Origin: Limnohabitans sp. Rim8
Lineage (GTDB): Bacteria > Pseudomonadota > Gammaproteobacteria > Burkholderiales > Burkholderiaceae_C
Length of the DNA stretch: 54,815 nt
NCBI GenBank assembly: GCA_945901045.1
Contig: CAMDKK010000022.1
Coordinates: forward strand, 1 to 54,815
Direction of reading: 5' to 3'
The first letter of the stretch is position 1. Every line of letters begins with the position of its first letter. The notes under the pieces are model-generated. The model was not told where the DNA came from and made no database searches. It saw only the letters and a program-made list of their open reading frames with translations. Of the stretch, positions 9,153 to 18,736 are shown one piece after another. The translations under genes were made by a program, and so were the position numbers.

Positions 9153-9857
9153 ATGACACAACGCACGTTTCAAATCTACCGTTACAACCCCGACGTTGAC
9201 GCCAAGCCTTACATGCAGACCATCGAGGTCGAATTGGACGGTCATGAGCGCATGCTGCTCGACGCTTTGATGAAACTCAAAGCCGTGGACCCTTCGATTT
9301 CGTTCCGCCGCTCATGCCGCGAAGGCGTGTGCGGTTCAGACGCCATGAACATCAACGGCAAAAACGGTCTGGCCTGCTTGACGAATATGAACACGCTCAA
9401 GGGCACCATCGTGCTCAAGCCCCTGCCCGGCCTCCCGGTGGTGCGCGACGTGATCGTGGACATGACGCAGTTCTTCAAGCAATACCACTCGATCAAGCCT
9501 TACCTCGTCAACGACACGCAGCCTCCCGAAAAAGAGCGCCTGCAATCGCCCGAAGAGCGAGACGAGTTGAATGGCCTGTACGAATGCATCTTGTGCGCCA
9601 GCTGCTCAACCGCCTGCCCCAGCTTCTGGTGGAACCCTGACAAGTTCGTGGGCCCGGCGGGTTTGTTGCAAGCCTACCGATTCATCGCCGACAGCCGCGA
9701 CCAAGACACCGCTGGCCGTCTGGACAACCTCGAAGACCCGTACCGTCTGTTCCGCTGCCACACCATCATGAACTGCGTCGATGTTTGCCCCAAGGGTTTG
9801 AATCCCACCAAGGCGATCGGCAAGATCAAAGAAATGATGGTTCGACGCGCGATCTGA
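9153..9857 (+). CDS. sdhB: Succinate dehydrogenase iron-sulfur subunit
   Basis: The 234-residue electron-transfer subunit shows all three cluster motifs: 2Fe-2S cysteines in SCREGVCGSDAMN plus a later Cys in GLAC, 4Fe-4S in CILCASCSTACP, and 3Fe-4S in CHTIMNCVDVCPKGLNP. The ATG at 9153 gives the family start MTQRTFQIYRYNP; a longer open frame would overlap the end of sdhA. It follows sdhA by 13 bases and precedes sdhE by 4. Confidence 0.98.
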   Translation: MTQRTFQIYRYNPDVDAKPYMQTIEVELDGHERMLLDALMKLKAVDPSISFRRSCREGVCGSDAMNINGKNGLACLTNMNTLKGTIVLKPLPGLPVVRDVIVDMTQFFKQYHSIKPYLVNDTQPPEKERLQSPEERDELNGLYECILCASCSTACPSFWWNPDKFVGPAGLLQAYRFIADSRDQDTAGRLDNLEDPYRLFRCHTIMNCVDVCPKGLNPTKAIGKIKEMMVRRAI

Positions 9858-9861
9858 CCCC

Positions 9862-10173
9862 GTGTTTGATACCCCCTACATCGTGGGTGACGCCCAACTC
9901 GACGGTCTGCCCCCCCAGACACCGTTGAGCGAACGCGCTTTGAGTAAACTGCGCTGGCGAACTCGCCGTGGCCTGCTTGAAAACGATTTGTTCATCGAAC
10001 GCTTTTTTACCAGGCATGCCTCCTGCTTGACAGTAGGTAATGCCCGAGGCATGTATGCTCTGATGGATTTGACAGACAACGATTTGTTGGATTTGTTTCT
10101 CAAGCGTAAAACCTTGTCGCCTGAGATTGCAAGGCCTGAAGTTTGCGAAGTGCTGGACATGTTGCTGGTTTGA
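9862..10173 (+). CDS. sdhE: FAD assembly factor SdhE (succinate dehydrogenase flavinylation)
   Basis: This 103-residue protein promotes covalent attachment of FAD to SdhA. The RGxxE motif (RGLLE, residues 36-40) within RWRTRRGLLENDLF is diagnostic, followed by the helical LTDNDLLDLFL segment. The start is GTG, only 4 bases after the sdhB stop, which suggests translational coupling. It is about ten residues longer at the N-terminus than the E. coli protein, as is common in this order. Confidence 0.93.
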   Translation: MFDTPYIVGDAQLDGLPPQTPLSERALSKLRWRTRRGLLENDLFIERFFTRHASCLTVGNARGMYALMDLTDNDLLDLFLKRKTLSPEIARPEVCEVLDMLLV

Positions 10174-10214
10174 AGGCCTGCAACCCATTGAATTGATTTT
10201 TGAGGAAACTAACC

Positions 10215-11522
10215 ATGAAACTAGCTGACAACAAAGCCACCCTGTCGTTCAGTAATGGCAGCCCCAGTGTAGAAATGCCTGTATACCAAGGCAATATCGG
10301 CCCGGACGTGATTGACATCCGCAAGCTGTACGCCCAAACCGGGATGTTCACCTACGATCCGGGCTTCCTGTCCACGGCCTCTTGCCAGTCGGCGATCACC
10401 TACATCGATGGTGACAAGGGTGAATTGCTGTACCGCGGCTACCCCATTGAACAATTGGCCAACAGCATTGACTATTTGGACACTTGCCACCTCTTGCTCA
10501 AAGGCGAGCTGCCGAATGCGAAGGAAAGCCTTGACTTTCATAAGCTGGTCAACAACCACACCATGGTGAACGAGCAAATGCAGTTTTTCCTGCGTGGCTT
10601 TCGTCGTGATGCACACCCGATGGCCGTGTTGACCGGCTTGGTGGGTGCTTTGTCGGCTTTCTACCATGACAGCACCGACATCAACAACCCTCAACACCGA
10701 GAGATCTCCGCGATCCGTTTGATCGCCAAGATGCCTACCCTGGTGTCCATGGCCTACAAATACGGTGTGGGCCAGCCCTTCATGTACCCGCAAAACAACC
10801 TGACCTATTCGGGTAATTTCCTGCGCATGATGTTTGGCGTGCCCTGCGAAGATTATGTGGTCAACCCCGTACTCGAACGCGCCATGGACCGCATTTTCAC
10901 ACTGCACGCGGACCACGAGCAAAACGCCTCCACCTCTACGGTGCGTTTGTGCGGCTCGTCCGGCACCAACCCCTTTGCGGCCATTGCTGCCGGCGTGGCT
11001 TGCCTTTGGGGCCCTGCCCACGGCGGTGCCAACGAAGCTTGCTTGAACATGCTCGAAGACATCCAGAAAATGGGCGGCATCTCCAAAGTCGGCGAATTCA
11101 TGAGTCAGGTGAAAGACAAAAACTCCGGCGTCAAGCTGATGGGTTTTGGTCACCGCGTTTACAAAAACTACGACCCACGCGCCAAGCTCATGCAGGAAAC
11201 CTGCAACGAAGTGCTGGCCGAACTGGGCCTGGAAAACGACCCGCTGTTAAAGTTGGCCAAAGAAGTTGAAAAAATCGCTTTGGAAGACGACTACTTTGTC
11301 AGCCGCAAGCTCTACCCCAACGTGGACTTCTACTCGGGCATCGTGCAACGCGCTATTGGCATTCCAGTGAACCTGTTCACCGGTGTGTTCGCCTTGGCCC
11401 GCACTGTGGGCTGGATTGCCCAGCTGAACGAAATGATTGGCGACCCTGAATACAAAATCGGTCGTCCACGTCAGTTGTTCACCGGTTCGCCCCGACGCGA
11501 CGTCCCCGCCAACCGCGGATAA
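10215..11522 (+). CDS. gltA: Citrate synthase (type II)
   Basis: The 435-residue enzyme condenses acetyl-CoA and oxaloacetate. It has the N-terminal extension of the NADH-sensitive hexameric type, the acyl-CoA and catalytic segments ([30 protein letters not shown]), and the C-terminal GRPRQLFTG. The ATG at 10215 follows TGAGGAAACTAACC, a clear ribosome site; an in-frame earlier codon at 10200 lacks one. It closes the plus-strand TCA operon and is followed by a terminator hairpin. Confidence 0.98.
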   Translation: MKLADNKATLSFSNGSPSVEMPVYQGNIGPDVIDIRKLYAQTGMFTYDPGFLSTASCQSAITYIDGDKGELLYRGYPIEQLANSIDYLDTCHLLLKGELPNAKESLDFHKLVNNHTMVNEQMQFFLRGFRRDAHPMAVLTGLVGALSAFYHDSTDINNPQHREISAIRLIAKMPTLVSMAYKYGVGQPFMYPQNNLTYSGNFLRMMFGVPCEDYVVNPVLERAMDRIFTLHADHEQNASTSTVRLCGSSGTNPFAAIAAGVACLWGPAHGGANEACLNMLEDIQKMGGISKVGEFMSQVKDKNSGVKLMGFGHRVYKNYDPRAKLMQETCNEVLAELGLENDPLLKLAKEVEKIALEDDYFVSRKLYPNVDFYSGIVQRAIGIPVNLFTGVFALARTVGWIAQLNEMIGDPEYKIGRPRQLFTGSPRRDVPANRG

Positions 11523-11557
11523 GTCGCTTACGCAGCACATGCGCCACGTCGATCCTG

Positions 11558-11583
11558 AAAAGCCCGCCTTGCGCGGGTTTTTT
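11558..11583 (+). terminator. Intrinsic terminator after gltA
   Basis: CCCGC and GCGGG (11563-11567 and 11573-11577) form a stem whose base is extended by A-T pairs from the AAAA run upstream and the T6 run downstream. It lies 36 bases after the gltA stop and before leuC, so it ends the sdh-gltA transcript. Confidence 0.8.
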
Positions 11584-11627
11584 GCATTCCAGAACGCATA
11601 AAATGCACAGTTCCGAAGGAAACCACC

Positions 11628-13049
11628 ATGGCACGCACGCTTTACGACAAGATCTGGGACGAACATGTCGTCCATACGGAAGAAGATGGCACCTCGGTGC
11701 TTTACATCGATCGGCATCTGGTGCACGAAGTCACCAGCCCCCAAGCCTTTGAAGGTCTGCGCCAAGCCGGCCGCAAGGTCTGGCGCGTCAGCTCCATCGT
11801 GGCAACCGCCGACCACAACACCCCGACCACAGGGTGGGAGTTGGGCTACGACGGCATCACCGACCCGATCAGCAAAGAGCAAATCATCACCTTGAACAGC
11901 AACATGGCCGAGTTCGGTTCGGCTGCGTTCTTTCCGTTCATGTCCAAACGCCAAGGCATCGTGCATGTTATTGGTCCTGAAAACGGCGCCACACTGCCCG
12001 GAATGACCGTGGTCTGCGGCGACTCGCACACCTCCACCCATGGCGCTTTTGGTGCTTTAGCGCACGGCATCGGCACCAGCGAGGTGGAACACGTGATGGC
12101 CACCCAAACCCTGCTGGCCAAAAAAGCCAAGAACATGCAGATCTTGGTTGAAGGCCAAGCCGCCAAAGGCGTGACCGGTAAAGACATTGTTTTGGCCATC
12201 ATCGGGAAAATTGGCACCGCCGGCGGCACGGGCTACACACTTGAATTTGGCGGCTCGGCCATTCGCGCCTTGTCCATGGAAGGGCGCATGACCCTGTGCA
12301 ATATGGCCATCGAAGCCGGCGCCCGCTCGGGACTTGTGGCCGTAGACGACAAAACCATCGAGTACGTCAAAGGTCGGTTGCTTTCGCCAACGGGCGTGGA
12401 ATGGGACCACGCCGTGGCTTACTGGAAAACATTGCAATCGGACGCCGGTGCGCATTTTGATACAGTGGTTGAACTCGATGCCGCCACGATCCTACCCCAA
12501 GTCACCTGGGGCACTTCACCCGAAATGGTGCTCGGCATCGATGGCTTGGTGCCCGACCCCGACAAGGAAAAAGACGCCAACAAACGCAATGCCATCGAGC
12601 GTGCATTGACGTACATGAACCTGCAGCCGGGCAAGGCGCTGAACGACTTGTTTGTCGATAAAGTCTTCATTGGCTCGTGCACCAACAGCCGCATTGAGGA
12701 CATCCGCGAAGCCGCTGCCGTGGTTAAAAAGCTTGGCCAAAAAGTCGCTAAGAACATCAAGCTGGCGATGGTCGTGCCCGGCTCTGGCTTGGTCAAAGAA
12801 CAGGCCGAACGCGAAGGCCTGCACGAGATTTTCAAAGCTGCAGGCTTCGAGTGGCGCGAGCCCGGTTGCTCCATGTGCCTGGCCATGAATGCCGATCGTT
12901 TGGAACCTGGCGAGCGCTGCGCCTCCACCAGCAACCGTAACTTTGAAGGCCGTCAAGGCGCCGGTGGCCGCACCCACCTGGTCAGCCCTGCCATGGCTGC
13001 TGCTGCGGCCATTCACGGTCATTTTGTGGACATCCGCAAGTTCGCCTGA
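11628..13049 (+). CDS. leuC: 3-isopropylmalate dehydratase large subunit
   Basis: With LeuD this 473-residue aconitase-family protein isomerises 2-isopropylmalate to 3-isopropylmalate in leucine biosynthesis. The 4Fe-4S cysteines are visible in [15 protein letters not shown] and in [23 protein letters not shown] and [13 protein letters not shown] are family blocks. GAAGGAAACCACC before the ATG is a good ribosome site. It starts a new unit after the gltA terminator. The small entericidin-like gene often found between leuC and leuD in this order is absent. Confidence 0.97.
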   Translation: MARTLYDKIWDEHVVHTEEDGTSVLYIDRHLVHEVTSPQAFEGLRQAGRKVWRVSSIVATADHNTPTTGWELGYDGITDPISKEQIITLNSNMAEFGSAAFFPFMSKRQGIVHVIGPENGATLPGMTVVCGDSHTSTHGAFGALAHGIGTSEVEHVMATQTLLAKKAKNMQILVEGQAAKGVTGKDIVLAIIGKIGTAGGTGYTLEFGGSAIRALSMEGRMTLCNMAIEAGARSGLVAVDDKTIEYVKGRLLSPTGVEWDHAVAYWKTLQSDAGAHFDTVVELDAATILPQVTWGTSPEMVLGIDGLVPDPDKEKDANKRNAIERALTYMNLQPGKALNDLFVDKVFIGSCTNSRIEDIREAAAVVKKLGQKVAKNIKLAMVVPGSGLVKEQAEREGLHEIFKAAGFEWREPGCSMCLAMNADRLEPGERCASTSNRNFEGRQGAGGRTHLVSPAMAAAAAIHGHFVDIRKFA

Positions 13050-13064
13050 TCACGAGAACACACC

Positions 13065-13712
13065 ATGCAAAAATTCAATGTGCACACAGGCCTCGTGGCC
13101 CCGATGGACCGCGAAAACGTGGACACCGACGCCATCATCCCCAAACAATTTCTGAAATCGATTCGCAAAACCGGCTTTGGACAGAACCTGTTTGACGCAT
13201 GGCGCTATCTGGACCCAGGCGAGCCCGGTCAAGACCCAGCGAGCCGCAAGCCCAACCACGACTTCGTGCTGAACCAGCCGCGCTACCAGGGCGCCTCGGT
13301 GCTGCTGGCGCGCAAAAACTTTGGCTGTGGTTCATCCCGTGAACACGCGCCTTGGGCAATTGACCAATACGGCTTTCGCTGCGTGATCGCACCCAGCTTT
13401 GCCGACATTTTTTTCAACAACTGCTTCAAAAATGGCCTGCTGCCCATCGTGCTGCCTGAGGCCACCGTGGCCCAGTTGTTTGACGAAGTCTTGGCCTTCC
13501 CCGGTTACCAACTCACCATCGATCTGGAGCGCCAAGTCGTGGTGCGTGCACAAGGGGAAGAAATCCCTTTCGAGGTTCAAGCCTTCCGCAAGTATTGTTT
13601 GATCAATGGTCTCGACGACATCGGCCTGACCCTGCGCCACGCCGACAAAATCAAGGCCTTTGAAGCCGAGCGCTTGGCGACCAAGCCCTGGCTGGCGCGC
13701 ACAGCCCAATAA
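13065..13712 (+). CDS. leuD: 3-isopropylmalate dehydratase small subunit
   Basis: The 215-residue swivel-domain subunit pairs with Leu[16 protein letters not shown] near the N-terminus and [15 protein letters not shown] in the middle are the substrate-recognition loops of LeuD. Length is normal. It begins 15 bases after leuC. A long hairpin lies between it and leuB. Confidence 0.97.
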   Translation: MQKFNVHTGLVAPMDRENVDTDAIIPKQFLKSIRKTGFGQNLFDAWRYLDPGEPGQDPASRKPNHDFVLNQPRYQGASVLLARKNFGCGSSREHAPWAIDQYGFRCVIAPSFADIFFNNCFKNGLLPIVLPEATVAQLFDEVLAFPGYQLTIDLERQVVVRAQGEEIPFEVQAFRKYCLINGLDDIGLTLRHADKIKAFEAERLATKPWLARTAQ

Positions 13713-13723
13713 CCCCCTGTATA

Positions 13724-13773
13724 AGCTTGCCTGCAAGCGATTTTTGTTAAAAACCATCGTTTGCAGGCAAGCT
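13724..13773. repeat. REP-like inverted repeat between leuD and leuB
   Basis: Two 18-base arms (AGCTTGCCTGCAAGCGAT at 13724-13741 and its complement at 13756-13773, one mismatch) flank a 14-base AT-rich loop. Read on the minus strand it has the GGAGCTTGCCTGCAA head seen in REP/BIME repeats of proteobacteria. It sits in an 89-base gap inside the leu operon, so it is expected to be transcribed as a stable hairpin. No second copy is seen in the window. Confidence 0.7.
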
Positions 13774-13801
13774 CCTGCATCCTAATCAAAAGAAAACTCC
13801 C

Positions 13802-14887
13802 ATGAAAATCGCAGTCCTCCCCGGTGACGGCATCGGTACCGAAATCGTCGCAGAAGCCGTCAAAGTCCTGAACGTTCTCGACTTGAAGTTTGAAATGGAA
13901 ACCGCCTTGGTGGGTGGCGCGGCCTACGATGCGTTTGGCCACCCTCTGCCCGATGCCACGCTCAAGTTGGCGATGGCGTCTGACGCCGTGCTGTTCGGGG
14001 CTGTCGGCGACTGGAAGTACGATACCCTCGACCGCCCCTTGCGCCCCGAGCAAGCCATTTTGGGCCTGCGAAAAAACATGGGTCTGTTTGCCAACTTCCG
14101 CCCTGCGATTTGCTACGAACAATTGGTCGATGCCTCCAGCCTCAAGCCCGAGCTGATTTCAGGCCTGGACATTTTGATCATCCGCGAGTTGACTGGCGAC
14201 ATTTACTTTGGTCAGCCGCGCGGTCGCCGTGTGGCCACCGACGGTCACTTTCCGGGTGCCGAAGAAGCCTTTGACACCATGCGCTACAGCAAGCCCGAGA
14301 TCGAGCGCATCGCGCATGTGGCTTTCCAAGCGGCGCGCAAACGCAAAGCGGCAGGCAAAGAAGGGCGCGTGACCAGCGTGGACAAAGCCAATGTGCTGGA
14401 GACCTTCCAGTTTTGGAAAGACGTGGTCACCGAAGTCGGCAAAGACTACCCCGACATTGCGCTGGACCACATGTACGTGGACAACGCCGCCATGCAACTG
14501 GTGAAAGAGCCCAAGCGCTTTGACGTGGTGGTGACCGGCAATATGTTTGGCGACATCCTCTCCGACGAAGCCTCCATGCTCACCGGCTCGATCGGCATGC
14601 TGCCCTCGGCCAGCCTGAACACCCGAAATCAAGGCCTGTACGAACCGAGCCACGGCAGCGCGCCCGACATTGCCGGCAAAGGCATTGCCAACCCGCTGGC
14701 GACTATTTTGTCGGCTGCGATGATGCTGCGTTTCAGCTTGAACCAAGAAGCCTCAGCCCAGCGCATCGAAGCCGCAGTGCAAGCCGTGCTGGCCCAAGGC
14801 CTGCGCACCAGCGACATCTACAGCGCAGGCACCACCCAAGTCAGCACCACGCAAATGGGTGATGCGGTGGTCAAAGCCTTGGGCTGA
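13802..14887 (+). CDS. leuB: 3-isopropylmalate dehydrogenase
   Basis: The 361-residue NAD enzyme oxidises and decarboxylates 3-isopropylmalate. GDGIGTEI is at the N-terminus, [15 protein letters not shown] carries substrate-binding Arg residues, and YVDNAAMQL and [15 protein letters not shown] carry the catalytic Lys/Tyr partners and the metal Asp residues. [14 protein letters not shown] is the cofactor loop. Its stop codon abuts the stop of the convergent amidohydrolase gene. In related genomes asd usually follows directly; here three foreign-order genes lie between. Confidence 0.97.
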   Translation: MKIAVLPGDGIGTEIVAEAVKVLNVLDLKFEMETALVGGAAYDAFGHPLPDATLKLAMASDAVLFGAVGDWKYDTLDRPLRPEQAILGLRKNMGLFANFRPAICYEQLVDASSLKPELISGLDILIIRELTGDIYFGQPRGRRVATDGHFPGAEEAFDTMRYSKPEIERIAHVAFQAARKRKAAGKEGRVTSVDKANVLETFQFWKDVVTEVGKDYPDIALDHMYVDNAAMQLVKEPKRFDVVVTGNMFGDILSDEASMLTGSIGMLPSASLNTRNQGLYEPSHGSAPDIAGKGIANPLATILSAAMMLRFSLNQEASAQRIEAAVQAVLAQGLRTSDIYSAGTTQVSTTQMGDAVVKALG

Positions 14888-16642
14888 TCAGCCCTGTCCC
14901 ATGCGCACCAGGCGGCCGGGGCGGGCCTCGGTCACCACGCCCTGCGCTTGCACTTGTTCGCCCGCCACCCAGGTCGCCACATAGCCCTGCGCGCGCTGCA
15001 CAAAGCGTTTCCCACCGGCGGGCAGATCACGTATCAACTCGGGCACGCCCACACTCAGCTTAACGGGGTCAATCGCATTCAAGTCGGCGCGCATGCCCGG
15101 TGCGATCACCCCCCGATCGGTCAAGCCCAGGTACTGGGCGTTGCGGCGCGTCAGCATCTCCACGGCAGTTTCCAGCGCGATCGGATCCTTGGCTCGGTCT
15201 CGCACCCAATGCGTGAGCATGAAGGTTGTGAAACTGGCATCACACACCGTGCCCACATGCGCACCGGCATCGCTCAAACTGCTGAGCGCGCGCGGGTGGT
15301 CCAACATGCGGCGCACCGTGTCCAGGGAGCCCTCGTTGTAGTTGAACAGTGGGAAATAAATCAAACCCGCACCGTCACCCGCGCTCAGATAGTCGTACAT
15401 CGCCTCCAGCGGCGAGATGCCAGCTTGCTTGGCATGCACCAAAAAGCTCTGCATCACCGTAGGCTCGTAATTGAGCGTGTCTTGGAGCGCGAACATGCGA
15501 CCACTGATCAGATCGATCTTGGCCAGCAAGATATCGACCAGCGGCGGGATGGCGCTGCCATCGCCCGCCAGACGTTCTGATTTTTCCGACAGGATGCAGG
15601 CCTTGCGTGTCGGATCGCGCAAAGCTTCAGCACGTTGCGCCAGGGGCAAATGCGCCACCTCTTTGTATGAGGGGAAACCCATGAAAGGATGGAAACTCGC
15701 CTCCAGGCCATTGAGCACCCCAATGCCGCGCACCGCGGTTTGCAAGTACAGAGGCAAGCCGGCCTTCACTGCCGCCTCCACCCTGGCCTGAATTTTCAGA
15801 TACTGCTCACCGCCCGGGTCGCGTTGCAACCAAGTGAGTGAGACGGGTTTGCCACTCGCCTGGGCCAGCAACTCCACATAATCAAATTCGGCATCAAATT
15901 CGGCAGGCCCTTGCAACAGGTTGTAGTCACTGACAATTTGGATCACGCCGTGCCCGAGGCCCTCAAATGCCTGCGCCAGCGCACGCAATTCATCGGCCGT
16001 GGCGTTGGCCGCAGGGGTGTCTTTGCCTTCGGAGGTACGGTGGTTGTCGCTGCGCCCTGTGCTGAAACCGGCAGCCCCAGCCTGCAACGACTCACGCAGT
16101 AATACGGTCATGGCGCGAATATCGTCAGGGGTGGCTATTTCATGGGCCAGTGCACGATCCCCCATCACGTACATGCGCAGTGGATCGTGCGGCACTTGCA
16201 CCAAATAATCCAAACTTCGTGGCGTGGCGGCCAGCGCGTCCATGTACTGTGGAAAGCTTTCCCAATTCCAGCGAATACCTTCGTGCAAAGCCGCCCCGGG
16301 AATGTCTTCCACCCCTTCCATGAGTTGGATCAAATCGTTTTCATGTCCAGGGCGCTTGGGCGCGAAACCAACACCACAATTGCCCATGACCAAGGTGGTT
16401 ACGCCGTGATAAATGCTTGGGGTGAAACACGCATCCCAAGTGGCTTGTCCGTCGTAATGGGTATGAATGTCGACAAAACCAGGGGTGACCCACAAGCCGG
16501 TGGCATCCATGGTGTGATGCGCTGGCTCCGAGATGTGGCCCACCGCCACAATCCGCCCTGCGCGCACACCCACATCGGTGACGCGCGGCGCAGCCCCTGT
16601 GCCATCGACAACGGTGCCGTTTTTAATCAACCAATCGAGCAT
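14888..16642 (-). CDS. D-aminoacylase-type amidohydrolase (N-acyl-D-amino-acid deacylase family)
   Basis: The 584-residue protein belongs to the amidohydrolase-3/D-aminoacylase group, zinc enzymes that remove the acyl group from N-acyl-D-amino acids. The metal motif DIHTHYDGQ is near residue 56, GNCGVGF carries the family Cys, and SDAGAHVG is the C-terminal metal Asp segment; GMRADLNAID marks the end of the barrel. The ATG at 16642 gives the standard start (MLDWLIKNGTVVDG); the frame runs further open into the upstream gene. It overlaps the transporter gene by 20 bases and is translationally linked to it. The true substrate is not certain. Confidence 0.85.
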   Translation of the reverse strand: MLDWLIKNGTVVDGTGAAPRVTDVGVRAGRIVAVGHISEPAHHTMDATGLWVTPGFVDIHTHYDGQATWDACFTPSIYHGVTTLVMGNCGVGFAPKRPGHENDLIQLMEGVEDIPGAALHEGIRWNWESFPQYMDALAATPRSLDYLVQVPHDPLRMYVMGDRALAHEIATPDDIRAMTVLLRESLQAGAAGFSTGRSDNHRTSEGKDTPAANATADELRALAQAFEGLGHGVIQIVSDYNLLQGPAEFDAEFDYVELLAQASGKPVSLTWLQRDPGGEQYLKIQARVEAAVKAGLPLYLQTAVRGIGVLNGLEASFHPFMGFPSYKEVAHLPLAQRAEALRDPTRKACILSEKSERLAGDGSAIPPLVDILLAKIDLISGRMFALQDTLNYEPTVMQSFLVHAKQAGISPLEAMYDYLSAGDGAGLIYFPLFNYNEGSLDTVRRMLDHPRALSSLSDAGAHVGTVCDASFTTFMLTHWVRDRAKDPIALETAVEMLTRRNAQYLGLTDRGVIAPGMRADLNAIDPVKLSVGVPELIRDLPAGGKRFVQRAQGYVATWVAGEQVQAQGVVTEARPGRLVRMGQG

Positions 16643-17498
16643 CTTTGCGTCTCCAGTACAGCGCCAAACCCATGCCGCTGATGATGTGCCAAATTCCCCA
16701 CAAGCTGGCCAAAGTGACCATGCCCAAGTCGCTGTTGAATTGCACCGCAATGATGCCCAGTGCCAGCCCTGAGTTCTGCATTCCGCCCTCGATCATGACG
16801 GCTCTGCGATCGCGCTCACTCACGCGCATGACTTTGCTGGTGATCCAACCTAAAAATAAGCCGCTGGCATTGTGCAACACCACCAACAACAAAATAGGCA
16901 GTAAGCCCAGAGTCAATAGCTGTCGCTCTTTGATCAAGCCCACGACGATGAAAACAATCAAGGCCACCACCGCAAAATGGCCTAAGGGTTTGCGTATGCG
17001 TTCAGTCAACACGGGCAAGCGGTGCGACGCCCACAAACCCAAACCGAGTGGAATGCCCAGCAAGGCCACCAGACTGAGCCAAATGCCGGTGGGGTCCAGT
17101 GAGAGTTGCTGTAACCACGATGCGGTCTCTGGGTTGGCGGCGATCATCCAACTGAAGTTGAACGGCGTGGCCACCAAGGCAATCACACTGGCCACCGCCG
17201 AAATACTCACCGACAGCGCCGTGTTGCCTCGGCCCATGTGGGTCACCACATTGCTCAGGCTGCCGCCCGGGCAAGCGGCCACCAAAATCATGGCCGCCTC
17301 CATGTTGGCGGGCAAATCCAGGGCCAGGGTGGCGAGCCAAGTGCCCACGGGCAACAAAATAAATTGGGGAATCAAACCGCACAACACCGCCCAAGGGGTC
17401 TGTGCCACACGTTTGAAGTCGTCCAACTTCAATTCCAAAGCCACAGAAAATACCATGGTCGCTAGGACCAGACTCAGAATCAGCTGTTGCGCGGTCAT
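16623..17498 (-). CDS. Bile acid:sodium symporter family (BASS) transporter
   Basis: This 291-residue integral membrane protein has about nine to ten hydrophobic helices and the BASS pattern: LELKLDDF after the first helix, ACPGGSLSNVVTHMGRGNTALSV in the crossover region (residues ~75-95), and EGGMQNSGLALGI in the second half, matching the sodium-site motifs. ATG at 17498 follows AAGGA at 8 bases; an in-frame ATG 12 codons earlier has a weaker site. Members carry organic anions, and pairing with the amidohydrolase suggests import of its substrate. That link is inferred. Confidence 0.85.
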   Translation of the reverse strand: MTAQQLILSLVLATMVFSVALELKLDDFKRVAQTPWAVLCGLIPQFILLPVGTWLATLALDLPANMEAAMILVAACPGGSLSNVVTHMGRGNTALSVSISAVASVIALVATPFNFSWMIAANPETASWLQQLSLDPTGIWLSLVALLGIPLGLGLWASHRLPVLTERIRKPLGHFAVVALIVFIVVGLIKERQLLTLGLLPILLLVVLHNASGLFLGWITSKVMRVSERDRRAVMIEGGMQNSGLALGIIAVQFNSDLGMVTLASLWGIWHIISGMGLALYWRRKDARLVD

Positions 17499-17867
17499 TC
17501 CAAATTCCTTTGCAAAAAGTATAGCCAACGCCATACAGCTTCACGCAAAGGGTTTACGCGCAAGTCCTGTCACATTCAGTGCAGCAGTTTGTCGCCCTCA
17601 GTCGGCAACAGCGGTGGGCACAGGCCGCCCATTTTCCAGGTTAACACCTCAATAACTGGGGTTGTTGTTGGCGATACAGCACCCAGTTTGAGGCTGTTAT
17701 GTGAAGGGCTTAAGCCGCTTGCAGACAAGGCTTAACTTGACAATCCGAACCACTGCAATGTTATTCAATTGAAATAACTCGGGTCAAGGAAAATTGCGCC
17801 CCAATCAAGGCAAAGTGAGTTCAAACAGAAAGCCTGTCCAGATCGACTTTGCAAAACGCGGCGCATT
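17499..17867. other. Non-coding gap between BASS transporter and GNAT gene
   Basis: No convincing gene is seen in these 369 bases. The sequence is more AT-rich than its surroundings, with a 10-base palindrome GGCTTAAGCC (17707-17716) and a TTCAATTGAA palindrome near 17765. The part near the transporter presumably holds its promoter. No terminator-like hairpin with a T run is obvious for the GNAT gene. Confidence 0.5.
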
Positions 17868-18326
17868 TCATGGGACAGCGGGTAAAAAGTGATACACATA
17901 AAACGCTTCATCACGCTTCCAGCCCTGCGCTTCGTAGGTCGCTTGTGCGGTGAGATTCTCGATGTTAGTTGTCAACGACAAGCGCACAGCCCCCAGAGAG
18001 CGTCCGTACTGAACTGCCGCGTCGAGCAACAGAGCACCCACCCCTTGACGCCGGTGGCTGGGGGCCACGAACAGATCGTTCAGCAAAAATACGCGTGCCA
18101 TGGACACCGATGAAAAACTGGGAAACAGCTGCGTGAAACCCACGGGCGTGGGGCCCTGCCAGGCCAAAAAGACGACCGACTCACCATGATTGAATTTATC
18201 GCGCAAGAACACCCCAGCGGCCTGCGGGTCTGACGGCTGCTTGTAAAACTGCCGGTAGGCGTCAAACAAAGGAACCACTGCTTCCAAGTCTTCCAGAGCA
18301 GCTTGACGAGTCACGATTTGATTCAT
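17868..18326 (-). CDS. GNAT-family N-acetyltransferase
   Basis: The 152-residue protein is a Gcn5-related acetyltransferase. The acetyl-CoA motif RRQGVGALLLDAAV (motif A, about residues 92-105) is preceded by the VFLLNDLFVAPSHR strand, and the C-terminal LTTNIENLTAQATYEAQGW is typical of amino-acid or amine acetyltransferases. The ATG at 18326 is chosen because AAGGA lies 9 bases upstream; an ATG six codons earlier has no ribosome site. It is the third minus-strand gene between leuB and asd and has its own upstream region. Substrate unknown. Confidence 0.88.
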   Translation of the reverse strand: MNQIVTRQAALEDLEAVVPLFDAYRQFYKQPSDPQAAGVFLRDKFNHGESVVFLAWQGPTPVGFTQLFPSFSSVSMARVFLLNDLFVAPSHRRQGVGALLLDAAVQYGRSLGAVRLSLTTNIENLTAQATYEAQGWKRDEAFYVYHFLPAVP

Positions 18327-18505
18327 CGATTTTTTTCCTTGCATGAAGGTGCCACGGGACCACCAGACGACTGGCGGCCAGTTTCTACGCTCTTAACGAA
18401 TCAATTATGAGTTCATTAATACCCAAATAAAGACAGGCAAAAGAAACTTTCAGAAGAAAATTTAGGCCTGAATTTGGAATCTGTTTTGGCCTGACTGAGC
18501 CCTGT

Positions 18506-18736
18506 AAGTCGTCCCTTAGACGACTTCCGCTACAATAAGTGCCATGTTTTATGCCCATTCGTTCTTTCTGAACTTTCCCCCTGCCCCTCGGGCAGTGGCC
18601 AGTGCGCATGCAACTACCCCCAAAACCACGACCATTAAGGGCTGATCCAGCCTGGTTCGTCGTGCGCCCTCCCGGCCAGACGAGCCGGGCAAACAGTCGG
18701 GTCTGATACTGTTTTTTAATTTGAAAGGGCATTGAA
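18506..18736 (+). promoter_or_regulatory. asd promoter region and structured leader
   Basis: AAGTCGTC/GACGACTT (18506-18513, 18519-18526) is a perfect 8-bp hairpin just upstream of a -10-like TACAAT (18531-18536). The ~195 bases from there to the asd ATG contain further perfect stems: CTGCCC/GGGCAG (18581-18586, 18590-18595); an outer CACGAC/GTCGTG (18627-18632, 18659-18664) enclosing GGCTG/CAGCC (18640-18644, 18648-18652); and CCCGGC/GCCGGG (18671-18676, 18684-18689). No good reading frame occupies it. The stems suggest a regulatory leader for asd, perhaps responding to an aspartate-family product, but it matches no riboswitch I can name. Confidence 0.5.

Noticed and set aside
10221-11153. 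310-codon minus-strand frame opposite gltA
   Set aside because: Antisense shadow within citrate synthase with no recognisable domain.
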